From: Isoetes taiwanensis
Lineage: Eukaryota > Streptophyta > Lycopodiopsida > Isoetales > Isoetaceae
Assembly: GCA_021234155.1 (NCBI GenBank)
Contig: JAJEKV010000052.1
Coordinates: 7,733,358-7,797,357, forward strand
DNA length: 64,000 bases
Direction of reading: 5' to 3'
Below are positions 21,601 to 33,769 of the stretch, one piece after another (the first letter of the stretch is position 1; every line of letters begins with the position of its first letter). Below the pieces are notes generated by a model. The model saw only the letters and a program-made list of their open reading frames with translations, had not been told where the DNA came from and did not search any database. The translations under genes and the position numbers were made by a program.

Positions 21601-23485
21601 GAAAAGCGTACAAAAACACAAAGAAAACCCCCTGTTATTATGCTACATATTCAACTTTGCAATACAAACTACACTTACAAACCCAAAACATGCACCTCGA
21701 GACCTTGTACTCTACTCGAGCAATATGAGACTTCCCTTGTACTCAAGCAACCTCAAACTCCCTCGCTACCCAAAGCAACCCCACGCTAAAACAAACTCGC
21801 ACCACAAACTAAGCTTAACCCGTAAGAATTGATGTGAGTGAAAAATAAATCTCCTAAATAATCATGATAATCTCAACTTCAAAACTTCGAAAAGCGGCAT
21901 TCCCTAGAAATCTAATCTTCTAGATAATCATGGTAATCTTCAAAAAATAGCAGTCTCTAGAAAACTAGAACACTTCAAACTTAACTTTAGGACTTCCAAA
22001 TTGTAACTAGCTCTAGAAGATGTACAATATATAAATATAAATGCCGCCAAACCAGAAGTTAATCAATCTCGTGTTCCAAACCCAATACCAAAATATCCAA
22101 ACAAAGGTCAATCTAAAACTACATATTTGAAAAGCAAAGAGAAGAGCAAACCCACTCCACGGCTTAAAATGGGAAAGGTTGAAAAGAGCAACGCCCAAGT
22201 TGGAAAATACATTACAAATACCAATCAAAACCCAAAGCCGCAAAAGAGGTATCACTTCAATTTGTACAATGACCATACAATGTAGAACAAGGCCAATTCT
22301 GATTGTAGAAAAGGGTCCACTATCGAAAGCTTGCTGGTGACTAAACTAACTAAAATGTAGAACAAGGCCGCTTATGATTATGAATCAAAGGCCGCTGCAG
22401 AAAGCTTGTCGGCTTAATCAAACTTTAATACGAGACCCACCGGTAAATCTAGGTGCAAGGCTAGCCATAAGCATACTCGGCCCCCGCCCATCAACAATCC
22501 TAGCCGTGGAAAGCTCTTTCCGCCAAAGTATACCATAAACAGATAAACAAGTTCAAATAATATTGTTGAAATAATATTGGAACCAAATCAAACACATATG
22601 CAAATAGCAAATGCCTAAGAAATGTAGTACAAGTAACCAACCAACTAATGAGAACCAACTCTAACGCTTTTAACAAAATGGACCAGAGTGGCCTATTCAA
22701 AATAAGAGGTTAAAAAGTAACTAATGCTTGAATGATGCTTTAGAGAAAGAGTGCAGCTTCACATCAAGTGTATCCAAATATATAATATGAACAACTCTAG
22801 ACATGCAACAAATGAATCTGACCAGCATAAGGAATCTAATATGAAATTCAACATTAAAAGGGTCAACATAAGGACTCAAATATCAAATTCGGACAAGGGA
22901 CTTACCCAGTGCACCAATTTGTAGAAGTAGGAAGTCGCGAAACCAGCTGTAGGAGGTCGGTCAAAGAACCACAAACAATTCCACTCGCCAAAGAAATGCA
23001 TCCTAAAGCAATTTGCAATGCAAAAGGGCTTAACACCTACCCAAAGGCAAACCGACTTAAATAGATCCGGATCATGCAGATATATAAATAAGACCGCTGA
23101 CCGCCTCCCAATGAACCAATAATCTTACCAAGAAGCTTAGATAGAATCTCAACTCATAGAAAGGGGCGCAACTAGCAAACTTTGGTGGATATATGTTCAA
23201 CCCCTACCATCTAAACATGAATTTTCACCACCATAAAAATGAAGCTAGGACAAACATAAATTTATGTCTCAGAGTGGTTGTAGTGTAGAGGAGCTAGGAC
23301 TTAAAGAATAAGGAATGCAATCTTAAGAGAGATCCGCCCGAAGTCTTGCCAAAACCGCAACAAATGCTCCCACTCTTACATTAAGAGAAGGTAGCTTATT
23401 GGACCACAAGGCAAAGCGTAACATAGGAATACTAAAATGCGCTTTGAAGGGCAAGGAAACAAAGTAAAGATCAAGCCAATGCTTG
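21600..23485 (+). repeat. 1.88-kb block repeated at 59.29 kb
   Basis: Near-identical, in direct orientation, to 59292-61190. It starts GTGAAAAGCG and ends AAGATCAAGCCAATG. It is A-rich on the plus strand and has no convincing coding region. Here it is flanked by two family C copies as direct repeats. At 59.29 kb the left family C copy is absent and only the right one is present, so the block edge at about 21600/59292 is a true breakpoint. Confidence 0.85.
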
Positions 23486-24080
23486 TTCCCCGCATTATGC
23501 GTGTGAATACTTGACCTCATTATCATGTTTTGACCTGACATGAGTCAGCCCTCGGTCCGTGGTCCGCTAGAAGAGGATGCTGATCTTGGACCAAGCAACC
23601 CATGCCGACATCTCGCGGCCGTTAAATAGGTCGCTACTTTTATGGGTCACACATGTAAAGTTGTTCCCTTCTTGTACATGTGGATGTATTGAGCGCCCTC
23701 CTCTCCCTTTGTGTATTGTTGTGTTTGTCCTTCAAAAACATCCGAATAAAGGTATATCGAAGTCTAGTGAGATTGAGCAAGTTGCCCATTCTAGGGAGAC
23801 AGCTTTTTTCTTGGGGAACCGAACTCCTTTTGTTTTTTCGTGGTCACTGTAATTGCTGCTTAGATTACTTTTCCTAGAGTGGTGAAATCAAATCAAGTTT
23901 CTTGAATTTGCTGCATTTTCTTTGCTTCTATGAGTCCAACGGAAATAAATGCGCTTCTTTCACTATAATGAAGTTACCATGTAAAATTACATTAGTGCTT
24001 GATTCAGAGCATGATGCAGAGACTCTAATTACACACATCCTGTGCAGTGCAGTTGGTGATGATGATGTAAATATTGTTTT
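23486..24080 (+). repeat. Family C copy 4 (right direct repeat)
   Basis: Begins GCTTGTTCCCCGCATTATGC. It includes the shared segment to 23855, TTGCTGCTTAGATTACTTTT, and then part of the HEAT-like exon (about 23960-24075), which reads LPCKITLVLDSEHDAETLIT in frame. It diverges after AATATTG at about 24078. CAG/CTG alteration is strong in 23486-23850 but absent in 23855-24080. Confidence 0.75.
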
Positions 24081-24611
24081 TTGTACGTAATGCTCAAGAA
24101 TAATCCATATGGTTGCAAGACAAAAACATTTTAGTAAAGGAATGAGGCGTTGGAATCTCTAGTTCTTCCACCTTCGATGTTTGATTCATTTAGATGAGCA
24201 ATATTTGGTCTAGCCTTTTGTCAACCGTGATTTGAAATTTGCCCATTGTGGAGGTTGATAAATAGAATAAACAACGACAAAGACCGTGATAAATTGATGT
24301 GAATATAACTGCCAATGCTCATTGGTTATAACTTGTCAACTCTTGGCTATATGGACCAAGGCACAAAATCAAACGTTTTTGTGAACTTAGCCCATTTTGA
24401 GCAAAAGGCCAATTGCCAAAGTCTCAATAGCTGCCTGAATGCCTTATGAAGCAGGAGGCATTCTCTGAGCAGTTAGGTTGAGGAAATTCCCCATTTGCAT
24501 ATTGGATTCTTGGGTTTATATGATCCTATACACCAAATCAAATCTAGGACTCTAGGTTTCTAAAGTTCTTTGTCTTTTTTTATCATCTCATTGAGAGTTT
24601 TCTTTCCTTAG

Positions 24612-24838
24612 GTGGCTGTTTGATCTGCAAGGAGACTCGTCCCACCTAAAAACTGTGTTCAAAGAAAACTTGTTGCAAGTAAGTTTTTCACTCATTTTAT
24701 CTTTGGCTTTCGAGCCTTGCATGTGATTTCGTGGAGTTTGCAGTTTGTTTTCAGAGGCCGGACAATGGAGGAAGAAATGTTCCTGTCCAAAAGAACAATG
24801 TACGGCCTGGAGCTAATGATAGGAGCGAAACTAAACAG
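24612..24838 (+). pseudogene. Two phase-0 exons of a host gene
   Basis: Acceptor TTCCTTAG (to 24611), exon 24612-24678 reading WLFDLQGDSSHLKTVFKENL then LQ, donor GTAAGTTTT. Acceptor TTTGTTTTCAG (to 24754), exon 24755-24838 reading RPDNGGRNVPVQKNN then VRPGANDRSETKQ, donor GTCCAT. Both exons are open and join in phase 0. They lie 0.5 kb downstream of, and in the same sense as, the HEAT-like exon at 23960, so they may belong to the same gene. No family is recognised from them alone. Confidence 0.5.
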
Positions 24839-24839
24839 G

Positions 24840-26990
24840 TCCATAAGAATAAAATAGAATAGAATATGTATGTAAGAGCTCTTACATAAATATTGTTTAT
24901 TTTATAGTTAGCAATCTATTCGTTAGGCTTAATGTTCAGATTTGAGGGTTTTTCTTATTCATTTCCTTTGTGATTGAGCCAGCGATACGGCTGGCCGGAT
25001 GTTCTGTTTGGAAGATCCGATTAATAGGGTTATCTGATGCTACGTAGATCATAAACAGGCCTAAAAGATTTATTATACTCTATGGCATGGTTGTATGCTT
25101 GATAACATATTTTATCAAGATGTTTACAGTAGGGATTGGGTAAGAGGTAGATTCATTGAAGCTAGCTATAGATTATCATAAACAGTAGCATATGACATAG
25201 TAGCATGCTTGATATATTAATGAGATATATTAATGAGATTGATTTATGTGGGCTTCAGAGTGTAAAATCGTAATATCAAAAGTATCTCCGACATAATGAT
25301 GTTTATACAAAGAAAGATATAATAATGCATGGATATGACTTATGAATAGATAATGCAAATGAGATAGTGGGCTTTTGTAAAATTGGCCATAAGCCTATGC
25401 AGCACTGATACCAAATTTTGGTATATAGCTTTTGGCATTCACCAACTTGATTTAATTACTCTGTTTTCTAGCATCTTGTCTTTCCATTTGTCAATTTTAC
25501 TACTTTGTTTTCTATTTTGTGATTTATAAATATTCTATGACATGAATGGCTAATCTTTGTTCTTTGCATTTGGTAGGTTCTTAAACTGCAGATTCTGGTG
25601 CAATTTATTGTAATATCATCAGAATTGATATTAGAAAGTTCAAAAATTGTTTCTTAGTTTGTTATATGAATCGTGATTTATAATGGAAAAGGAAACAATA
25701 TAGTTTGATGAAGAAACTCATATTGATTGACTGACCACTTAAGTTTGCAAAATGATAATGCTTTCCAAGTTGAGTATGGCTTAGTAAGTGCATTAATATC
25801 AATTACATCGCCCTATGGGGTTTATAGGAAACGATATAGTTAGCTTCATTAGAAAACCATTCCAACAAGGATAATGGTTTAATGCATATGTTACTTATTT
25901 GAACCACATAGTTAAAGTATATCAATAAAATATACTAATTAAATAAATCAAGTAACCATTATAAAGACCCCGTGATCAAGGTCAATGTGTCATGTTTACC
26001 CCAAAACGGATTTAAGTTCAACGTGACCAAGGTCCATGGGGTCCATGCAAGCATATATGTGGCTCTAAATGGAACCTTAGACCTATGTCCTCACAAAAGG
26101 TACAAAGTCGGAAAGGGATTATATAATTTGGAACAACCAATCGTAAATCTATGAATAGAGTCTATAATGTATGTTAATTCGAAAACCCGTATGGTATGGG
26201 TTTTTCTACTCCAAAAAGCCGTGATATTGTGGTTTTTTTTTTCTCGGACCCCTCAAACACACATGCTATCTCTATATATAGAGGTGCACCCCCGCATACA
26301 AACAGACAAACATGGGCATTAGTAAGTCCTCATACGTATTATGACAAAACAGAGCATTGATTCGTCCCCCATATTGGGAAATGCAGAATGTAAGGCATTT
26401 ACTTGAATTAGGATCAATAAAGTCTAAAGATTTCTAAAACATCTATGCTTCCTGCTCATAAAACACAGAAATTCATGCATGCAACTCTAGCTTAGCAATA
26501 GAATACCTTTAAAACCCGAGGAAAAATATGACTATCCGCTTCCTCATCACCGCGAAAAAGAGGGTTGCTATTGATGGAAAACACAAACCGAAGAGCCAAG
26601 CAAACAACTCAAAACACCGAATAGAAATGCCGCTAATGCAAAAAAAAAAAAAGACATAATACTCTTTGAATAATAGAAATACCCAAAATAAGATACGCTT
26701 TTGACTCAAAATGCCTATAGAAAATGTGAAGGATAACAATAGATAAAAAGAAGGCTATGGTGATCCTAAGCTCAAGGATGCTTTGCACGATTTACTCCAA
26801 GCTCCAAACGGATGCAAAACAACAAATAAAAAGAGGGACTCGTGATTTCTACGAATTTTGCACGATTCACTCCATTCTTGCTTCCATAATGGGTCAGAAT
26901 GGCCTCGCGGAAGAAGCCATAACGGCACGTAAACGGACGCCAATGGAGCGCATGCGTTGTAAATTGCAAAGAGCTGCTAAAACCGTGAAA
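24840..26990. other. Anonymous AT-rich sequence
   Basis: No gene, RNA or clear transposon end is seen. Small features: an ATTAATGAGATAT micro-duplication near 25220-25240, a palindromic CTCTATATATAGAG near 26270, and an A run near 26640. Short open frames (25972-26154, 26757-27077) have no recognisable content. Confidence 0.5.
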
Positions 26991-26999
26991 CCCCAAATT

Positions 27000-27837
27000 G
27001 AAAAGAAATACGATAAGACAAAAATCAAACATGAAGAAACTAACGCAAAAAGCCGCTACATTTGTCGAAGCGCTTAGCACCGGGCAAGTGAGGCCTACGA
27101 CCAAAACATTTTAAATAAGTAGATATGCCACCACAAAGGGTGTCCCATCCATCATGAATACGAACATCAATATAACCTCAACATAACATACTCAATGCAT
27201 CATAAATGAGGGTGCTACCCGGGGTTTAAACTCAAAAGGAGGTCGATTAACGGCCAGGATCTCCAAAAAACAATAGATGGAATAATGACAATGGTGTTGG
27301 CTAGCATAGAACATTGGCTAGGGTGGTCCACTCTATCTGCCCCTCATGTGTACACTTTGCAAATAGGCTGAAACATGGCATGATTGTAGCCTTCCGGAGA
27401 TGTAATCTCATGGAATCATCCTATGAGACTACTCCAGGTTGCATCTCCTCGGTCTGATGAGGCGGGAATGGGATAAGCCTCTTCTCGGAACACAATGGTT
27501 CCATGGGTGGCTAGAGGACCCGTGTCCCACTCTAACTTTAACCCTCAAAATGCGTAAGCTGGGCTCACCCATACCTACCGAGCCCGTGACATCCCTTTGG
27601 ATCTGCTCGCGACCTAGGGAGGTGTCGACCTATACTCGAGCCACATGCGGTGACCGACTATAAGCCTAGCACACCATGGGAGCCTTATGATAAGCAAGAC
27701 TCCTACTTCCATATCACCATTGTGTCTGTTGTCTGGTGCTCAATCACGTCATAACATCCACAGCCAGGTGGGCTTTTGTGCACAGGTCGCATTTATTGGC
27801 ATTTATGGGATTCTAGCTAGAAACATCTATAATTAAT
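27000..27837 (-). repeat. Old related LTR, left part
   Basis: From about 27120, and clearly from 27290, the sequence is a diverged version of 28000-28745 in the young LTR. Compare TGGCTAGGGTGGTCCACTC here with TGGCTAGGGTTGACCACTC there. It runs to 27837, where the young element inserted. The other half resumes at 41884 (after the target duplication) and ends at 42726. The outer left edge cannot be fixed. Base composition is less CG-rich than in the young LTR. Confidence 0.75.
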
Positions 27838-29472
27838 TAGACGCCCTCGCTAAATATACGGGCGGCACAGACACTGCAGAAATCCCCCATCCGCCAACAA
27901 CCGCGACAAGCTCTTTCGCCTACCCCCCCAAGACTCTAGGGTGACCCTAGTGCGGGAGGGGACACGAAGGTGTCTTGGCGCGCCCTTCCCCTATGGGCTC
28001 CTATAACAGCGGAAGCGATAAACATGTCAGAACTAGCATCAACAATACAAATACTACCTCGAAGGGTAGTCCATCACATATCCAAAGGTGCAAAGAACAT
28101 AGCCACATACCATAAAACATGAGAGCTCCTACCCGTGGATCTGACACATAAGGAAGTCGACCGATCGATAGGCCTCAAGATAGAGCGTAATCGAAGTCAT
28201 AACAATGGCGGGCTGGCATAAGACAATGGCTAGGGTTGACCACTCCATCCGCCCCTCCCCGGCATACTTTGCGTGATGGGCTAGATCGTGCTCGCACGAC
28301 TCTAACCTTCCAGATACGCAATCCCATGGCATCACCCATCGGGACTACTCCGTGTTGCATCTCCCCCGGGTCCGCCGAGGTAGGAAGGGTTGCATCTCCC
28401 CTTCCCGGGTCTAGAGGCTCCACGGGGCTAGAGAATCGTGGACGACACACACCATTCGCACCGACCGAACCCCCTAAAACAAGAGCCAAGCCGACACTTG
28501 CAACTCTTGAGAGGCAAGGTGGCAACACCTTCGCCCCAGAGGTGTCGGACCCATGCCCGCCCACACCTAAGTGACCGCCATAAGCCTAGCCCACTATGGG
28601 ATCCCCCGAGTCCCCACTCCGGCAGGATCCTCCCTCCATATTGCCTCTAGCCCCCTGCTGTGTAGTGTCGAGTCACATCATAGCCTCCATAGCCTGGTGG
28701 GTTCCTATGCAAAGCCGCAATCTAATAGGAACTAAGGGATCTATACTAGGAACATACTACATATGGCCCTAGGTCTCTACCCCCTTCCCAACACAAGAGG
28801 AACAAACATGATCAACCATCATCTCCTAATCATCATGAACACATCATATGAACATCTTAACCTAATCATACATATCTAACAATTAGTTAGGGTTCATTGT
28901 TTAGGGTTCAAGATGTTCAACAAAGGATCTAGGGTGGCTCTCACGCTAGCTACTTAAATACTAACCCATCCGGAATTCTAACTCCCGTGATGAACTAACA
29001 TGGACTCTACTCAACCTACCTCCTCCGTAAGCGCTTCCTCCCATCCCCGGGCGCCTCCATGCTCTTTGACGTGGCTCAAGACTTGCTCCCTCTACGATCA
29101 TACACACCTTCCGTGGGCTGCCGCCCGTGCTAGGCTACGACGATCCATGCTCTAAAACGGAGTTTCGGGCTGTGGGATGAGGGTTTAGGTGCTAGGTCGG
29201 GAAAAAAAGGTCTAGGGTTAGGGTTAGAGCTAATATAGGTGTGGGTCCACATGGGATGCCACGTGGCACCACTAGGATGAGGCCGCGGTGGCGTGTTGCC
29301 CAATAGGATAAGGCCATGTGGAAATGGGTCTTATCCTAAGGTTATCTAAGTTAAACAATTAACTTAGATGTGCACCCCTTGCCACTTCCCAATGCATACA
29401 AGGCTACCGTAGACTTGTATGGTGACGGGTCCAGAATATACGTATATAGCGATATTCCCCTCGAACGCCACA
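27838..29472 (-). repeat. 3' LTR of the chromovirus
   Basis: On the plus strand it should open TGTGACGCC, but reads TAGACGCC here, and it closes with GCCACA. It is about 1.63 kb. It matches 40244-41878 throughout. The differences cluster at sites such as TCAGAAC/TCGTAAC, TCTGACAC/TCTCGGACAC and GATCGTGCTC/GATCAGGCTC, all CAG or CTG in at least one reading. A TTAGGG-like doublet near 29216 is part of the LTR, not a telomere. Confidence 0.9.
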
Positions 29473-29483
29473 TTCTCCCCTTA
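29473..29483 (-). other. Polypurine tract of the chromovirus
   Basis: Directly beside the 3' LTR, the minus strand reads TAAGGGGAGAA and then TGTGG. An all-purine run abutting the LTR is the plus-strand primer site for reverse transcription. Confidence 0.85.
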
Positions 29484-30256
29484 GAACAATGCCGCCCTCA
29501 AGATTGGCGCTTAAGGTGACAAGGCTACCGATCCCGCAAAACAAGACAACATATACTTAAATTCAACCATCAACTTGTTATTAAAGAGTTAAATGTCAAA
29601 ATTTAGGCTATATTTGTACTTATACAAAATTATATAGCCTTAACATCTGTTACTTTTACAATAATTCAAAACATTATTATAAGAGTTATTAGGGTTCATA
29701 ATCTAAATTATGGTTCCCCATCCTCCTCGTAATGCACTCCACCTCGCCGCCTTCTTCTCACTTGCCCGCACATGGAGCACATTACGCTAGTCTAATTAAT
29801 AAAATTGTGGTTTTAGGGGACCACCCCTTACCAATACCTTTGCACTCGATCATGGCCCTTCCGGATTTGAGCTTAAGGACCATTTAAGATGATCCCATCA
29901 TTGCCCATGATCAAGTGCTACTTTGTACTCTGTTACCCTGCCGAAAGTACCCCTAGTGCATCATGCCCCAAGGGTTTCAAGCTAGGGAACGCCTCAATTT
30001 CCATCCCATCATCGCAAGATGATCACTTTGACCTTCACCATGACCCCTACGCCAGTGTGCGACTTCACCCCACATCGCGGGCATAGGGAGCATCCGACCG
30101 ATGTCCCATTATCGCCAAGACCATGCCTTTCCTTCTTCTCTCTCACATGACCCTATTGGTCATGCGCACCTCTTGGTGCATGTTGGCCTAGAGAACGCCT
30201 TTAAAGGCTTATCTCGCTATCGCCCAAGACGTTTCCAAGATTCTCGCACATGTATT
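29484..30256 (-). other. 3' untranslated part of the chromovirus
   Basis: Between the chromodomain region and the PPT I find no conserved coding. Plus-strand frames here (29889-30086, 30101-30283) are antisense and carry no domain. AT-rich around 29540-29720. Confidence 0.5.
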
Positions 30257-30706
30257 CTACCAACTAGAGGACATGAGCCGTAACTTAAGGTTAACTAAGA
30301 AGCATACTAAGCTAACCTCCCCGGGCGAAGTCGGGTCCACCAGGTCGGAGACCACTCGCCCATCAAACTCCTTCATGAACTCGGGTATTGCTTCTCCAAA
30401 TCTTGCTTTAATACCCACGCCAAGGTTTTCCACCGGCAAGTGTTTCCACTTGACCAAACACCGGAGGAACCGAGACCTCCTAGTCTTCTTGAATGACTTA
30501 TCAAGAAGTAACTCGTGCACCATTTCCACTTGCTCTTCCTCGGCCATTTCCAACAAAGTTGGAGTATCCAAAACCTCCTCGTGGTTAGGATTGTGCCTTT
30601 TAATAAACTTACGTGGAAAACCTTGTGAACTTTGAGATGGGCCTGAAGATCCAACTTGTAGGCTTGGGAGCCCACTCTCTCCAAAATCTTGAACGGACCA
30701 GCCCAC
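30257..30706 (-). pseudogene. pol: Integrase C-terminus with chromodomain
   Basis: The minus-strand frame 30706-30257 ends in a segment VEMVHELLLDKSFKKTRRSR followed by LVKWKHLPVEN (about 30530-30400) and IPEFMKEFD. The L-V-K-W-K-x-L-P order with a closing acidic helix is that of chromoviral integrase chromodomains, which bind histone H3 tails to direct insertion. The usual TWE after PVEN reads LGVGI here, probably through a local sequence error. The preceding integrase C-terminus is in another frame, 30771-30600, with LAPRWAGPFKILERVG and HKVFHVSLLK, both typical of the GPF/Y module. A frameshift between them is probably artefactual. Confidence 0.85.
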
Positions 30707-31850
30707 CTAGGGGCAAGCTTTGCAACTCCCAACCGAAGCTTAGCTTGCTTGACCTTGATCTTCAACCACACGCTTATCGCTTACTTTGAACTCTCTTACT
30801 TTGCCCCCGTGCTTGTGGCCACACTCTTCTCACGACTTTTTGCCGCTAGGAGGTAACCTCACTTCTTCCACCAACCGCCGTGATATCTCCTAGCATTTGT
30901 TGGGACACCTCAACCTTTGACACGGATTGTGCCAAGTGTCGGGGGTTAAATCGGGTAACCCGTAATTTACCATGAAAGGAGACATCCGGGATGACTCCTC
31001 GCTTGGCACTATTGTAGGTTTAATTCCACCAAGTGGATGTACTCCTCCCACTTGACCGCTTATTCCACACAAAGCTTCTAAGCATATCTTCAATGATTCG
31101 ATTCGCCCCCTCCGCCTGACCATCCTGCTTGGGGATGATAAGTCGTGGCTCATGGAGAGCTTCGCGTGAATGGTGTGAAGAGATCCCGCCAAAAGGCACT
31201 CATAAACTTGGAATCTCTATCAGATATTATCTCCCCGAGGCATGCCATGGAGCCTAAAAATCTCCTTCACAAATAGCTTGGCAAGATCTAATGCCGTCGG
31301 TCAAGAGTTCTACAAGGCACAAAATGTGCCATCTTAGATAATTTGTCTACTACGACCATCAATGCATCCTTGCCTCAAGAGTCTTGGGGAGTCCCGTGAT
31401 AAAATCCATACTTACCACTTCCCACTTCGATTCGGCACCGCTAGAGGTTCCAAGGCACCTGAATCAAGTCGCCCGCTTTGGTTTGCGGGCACAACCGACA
31501 CTCGCGAATATATCTTGCTATTCGCTTCTTCATTCCCGCCGTAAGTAGCTACTTCGAATCTTGAAGTAGGGCTTCATAAACCCCTGCATGCCCCGCTATT
31601 GGGCTGTTGTGTGTGTCATGGAGGATTAGCTTTCTTACCCCGATGATTCGGCACACACAACTTATGCTTATGATACAACAAGTTGCCTTCCTTCTTATAA
31701 TGCTTGAAGGCTTCTCGCTCCTTATCCTGTTCTAGCCTCTCTAGAAAGGCTTTCCCATACCTCCTTGAAATCACCATCTGATGGTAAAGTCTCCTCAATT
31801 CTCTTGCCATACCCGGCCGAAAAGAGTTGATATAGCATTACAATGAATTT
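30707..31850 (-). pseudogene. pol: Integrase (zinc-binding and catalytic regions)
   Basis: On the minus strand, 31810-31616 reads ARELRRLYHQMVISRR and then FKHYKKEGNLLYHKHKLCVP, the linker before the integrase zinc finger. Further on, recognisable pieces of the core occur in several frames down to about 30890 (FMVNYG near 30970). The DDE residues cannot be read reliably because the frame is broken every 50-150 bases. Length and position match a complete integrase. Confidence 0.7.
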
Positions 31851-33160
31851 GGTTTCAAGAGGTCTTCTAGAAAGAGCATCGGGCGCACCACATTCGACTT
31901 ACCGGCTTATAAGCAATCTCAAAGTCATACTCTTTCTAGGAATTCCATCCACCCCTTTGCCTCGCATTCGAGTGGTTGGGTAAAATGTATTGAGGCTCGT
32001 GATCAAGATCTAACTCAAACTTCCTCCCAAGCAAATAATGCCTCCAAATACTAAGAGCCCCCGACAATCGCTAGAAGTTCCCCGATCATGGGTTGATAGC
32101 CGCTTCGCGGGTGTCGCTCAACTTCTTGGAATCATAAGCTATTACCCTTCCTTCTTGCATAAGGACTCCACCTGCTATCTTACTTGCAGACCGCTGCTAC
32201 TATCTTGTCCTTGTCCCGATCTCGCGTAACTAGCACCGGTGTGTCGTTGTTAAGGCCTTCTTAAGCTTTTCAAATGAAGCTTGAACATTTTCTAACCAAT
32301 GTGTTCTCCAATCTTTCACCTTAACACTCTTAGTGAGGTCCGCCAAAGGGGACGTTTCACTTAGCTAAGTCCTTCACTAACTTTTCAGAATAACCCGCTG
32401 CACCTAGAAAGCTTCTTACTTCGGGCCACATTCTTTGAGCTGGCCAATCTACTACCGCTTCGATCTTTTATGGGTCGGTGGAGATTCCTTCCGGCCGATA
32501 TGACATGGCCCAAGTACTCCACTCTTTCAAGTAGCAAAGTGGCATTTGGAGAGCTTGCCATACAATCGATGGCGCCTCAGCCAACTTTTCCAAGACTTTC
32601 CTCAAATGCCGATCATGATCTTCCATGGACTTGTCAGACTAGAATGTCGCCGAAGAAAACAATGACAAACTCATCTAGAAAATCCCCTCAAGACGCCGCT
32701 CATGAGGCGATAAAAGTTGCCGGAGCTGCTCGACAATCCAAAGGGCATTATCAGAACTCAAAGTGACCATACCGCTGCTCAAGGGGTCTTATGGATATCC
32801 TCTTCTTTTTATTCTTATTTGGTGGTACCCCCGACCTCAAATCAATCTTGAGAATACCTTTGCTCCTTGGAGCTAGTCCATTAAATCATCTCGCCTTTGG
32901 CAAAGCATACTTGTTCTTTATCGCCCTGCTTGTTGAGTCGGGCGATAGTCTATGCACATTCTTAAACCGCCATCTTTCTTCTTCACGAAGAGTATGGGTG
33001 CTCCAAAAGGAGACACACTTGCTCTAATAAAACCGAAGCTCAAGCAATTCCCTCGAGTTGCTTCTTGAGCTCAATCAACTCCCGTGTGCTCATCCCGTAT
33101 GGTGCCTTGTGGTAGGCTTAGCATCCGGGTGCTAATGTGATCTCACACTCCACACCCCTA
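31851..33160 (-). pseudogene. pol: Reverse transcriptase and RNase H
   Basis: Minus-strand pieces in changing frames follow RT order: [15 protein letters not shown] (about 33105-33060), an ILFVKKDGGL-like segment near 32990, a GHFEF/PFGL region near 32770-32740, and the polymerase box, which reads EFVIVF then FGDILV near 32670-32650 instead of the usual LDD. RNase H-like text follows to about 31900. The damaged box sits where a CTG would stand in a normal gene, so the loss may be artefactual. Confidence 0.75.
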
Positions 33161-33730
33161 TAGGTGGTAGTCGCCGGATCTCATCCGAAATACATCCTTG
33201 AATTCTAAAATAAGCCTAGCTACCGCTTGGGCAATTGATTTCCCTTTGATCGCTTCCTCCCGCTTATTGGGCTCAATTGCCTCCAATCTCAAGATGTAAT
33301 CCACCTTATTTCTTTCTATACTTTTCCTTAACCGCTTCAAAGAAATACACCGCATAGAAGAAGAAGTCAGTTTTTCTTACCTCTCACTATGAATTTGGTG
33401 CCGTCCGGGTGCTGCCATGGCTTAATTTCATTAAGGTCGCAATGATCATGGCTTTTGCTGGCTTTAGGAACTCCATTCCTACTATAAGGTCATACCTTCC
33501 AATCTCCATGACCTGCCCCCATCGGCCACTTACTTCCACTCAAGGTCTATGTCGAATGTGATCCTCCTCCTCTTAGTGTGCCGAATGGCCGCTTTTATTA
33601 TAGCAACCGGCCTTGGCTTAGACTTCAATACCTTGTTCTTCATTAGGGCAGCCAGCCTAGGAGAGGCAAAGTTATGAGAGCTACCCGTATCTATCAATAC
33701 TAGATATGGACTGCTATCTATGATCCCTCA
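33161..33730 (-). pseudogene. pol: Protease and protease-RT linker
   Basis: The retropepsin active site reads YLVLIDTGSSHNFAS on the minus strand at about 33712-33665, with intact D-T-G. The frame 33355-33158 (IEPNKREEAIKGKSIAQAVA then EFKDVF) matches the linker that precedes RT in Ty3/gypsy Pol. Confidence 0.8.
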
Positions 33731-33769
33731 CCGCAATGACTGCTGGATCGACTTTCAATGTCATCCGAC

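Noticed and set aside
29210-29230. Telomere-like AGGGTTAGGGTTAG in the LTR (also near 41620)
   Set aside because: Only two repeats, present in both LTRs as part of the element, and not the plant TTTAGGG array.
30305-30515. CRISPR array
   Set aside because: No regular direct repeats with unique spacers anywhere in the window; the tandem repeats seen are duplications in plant DNA.
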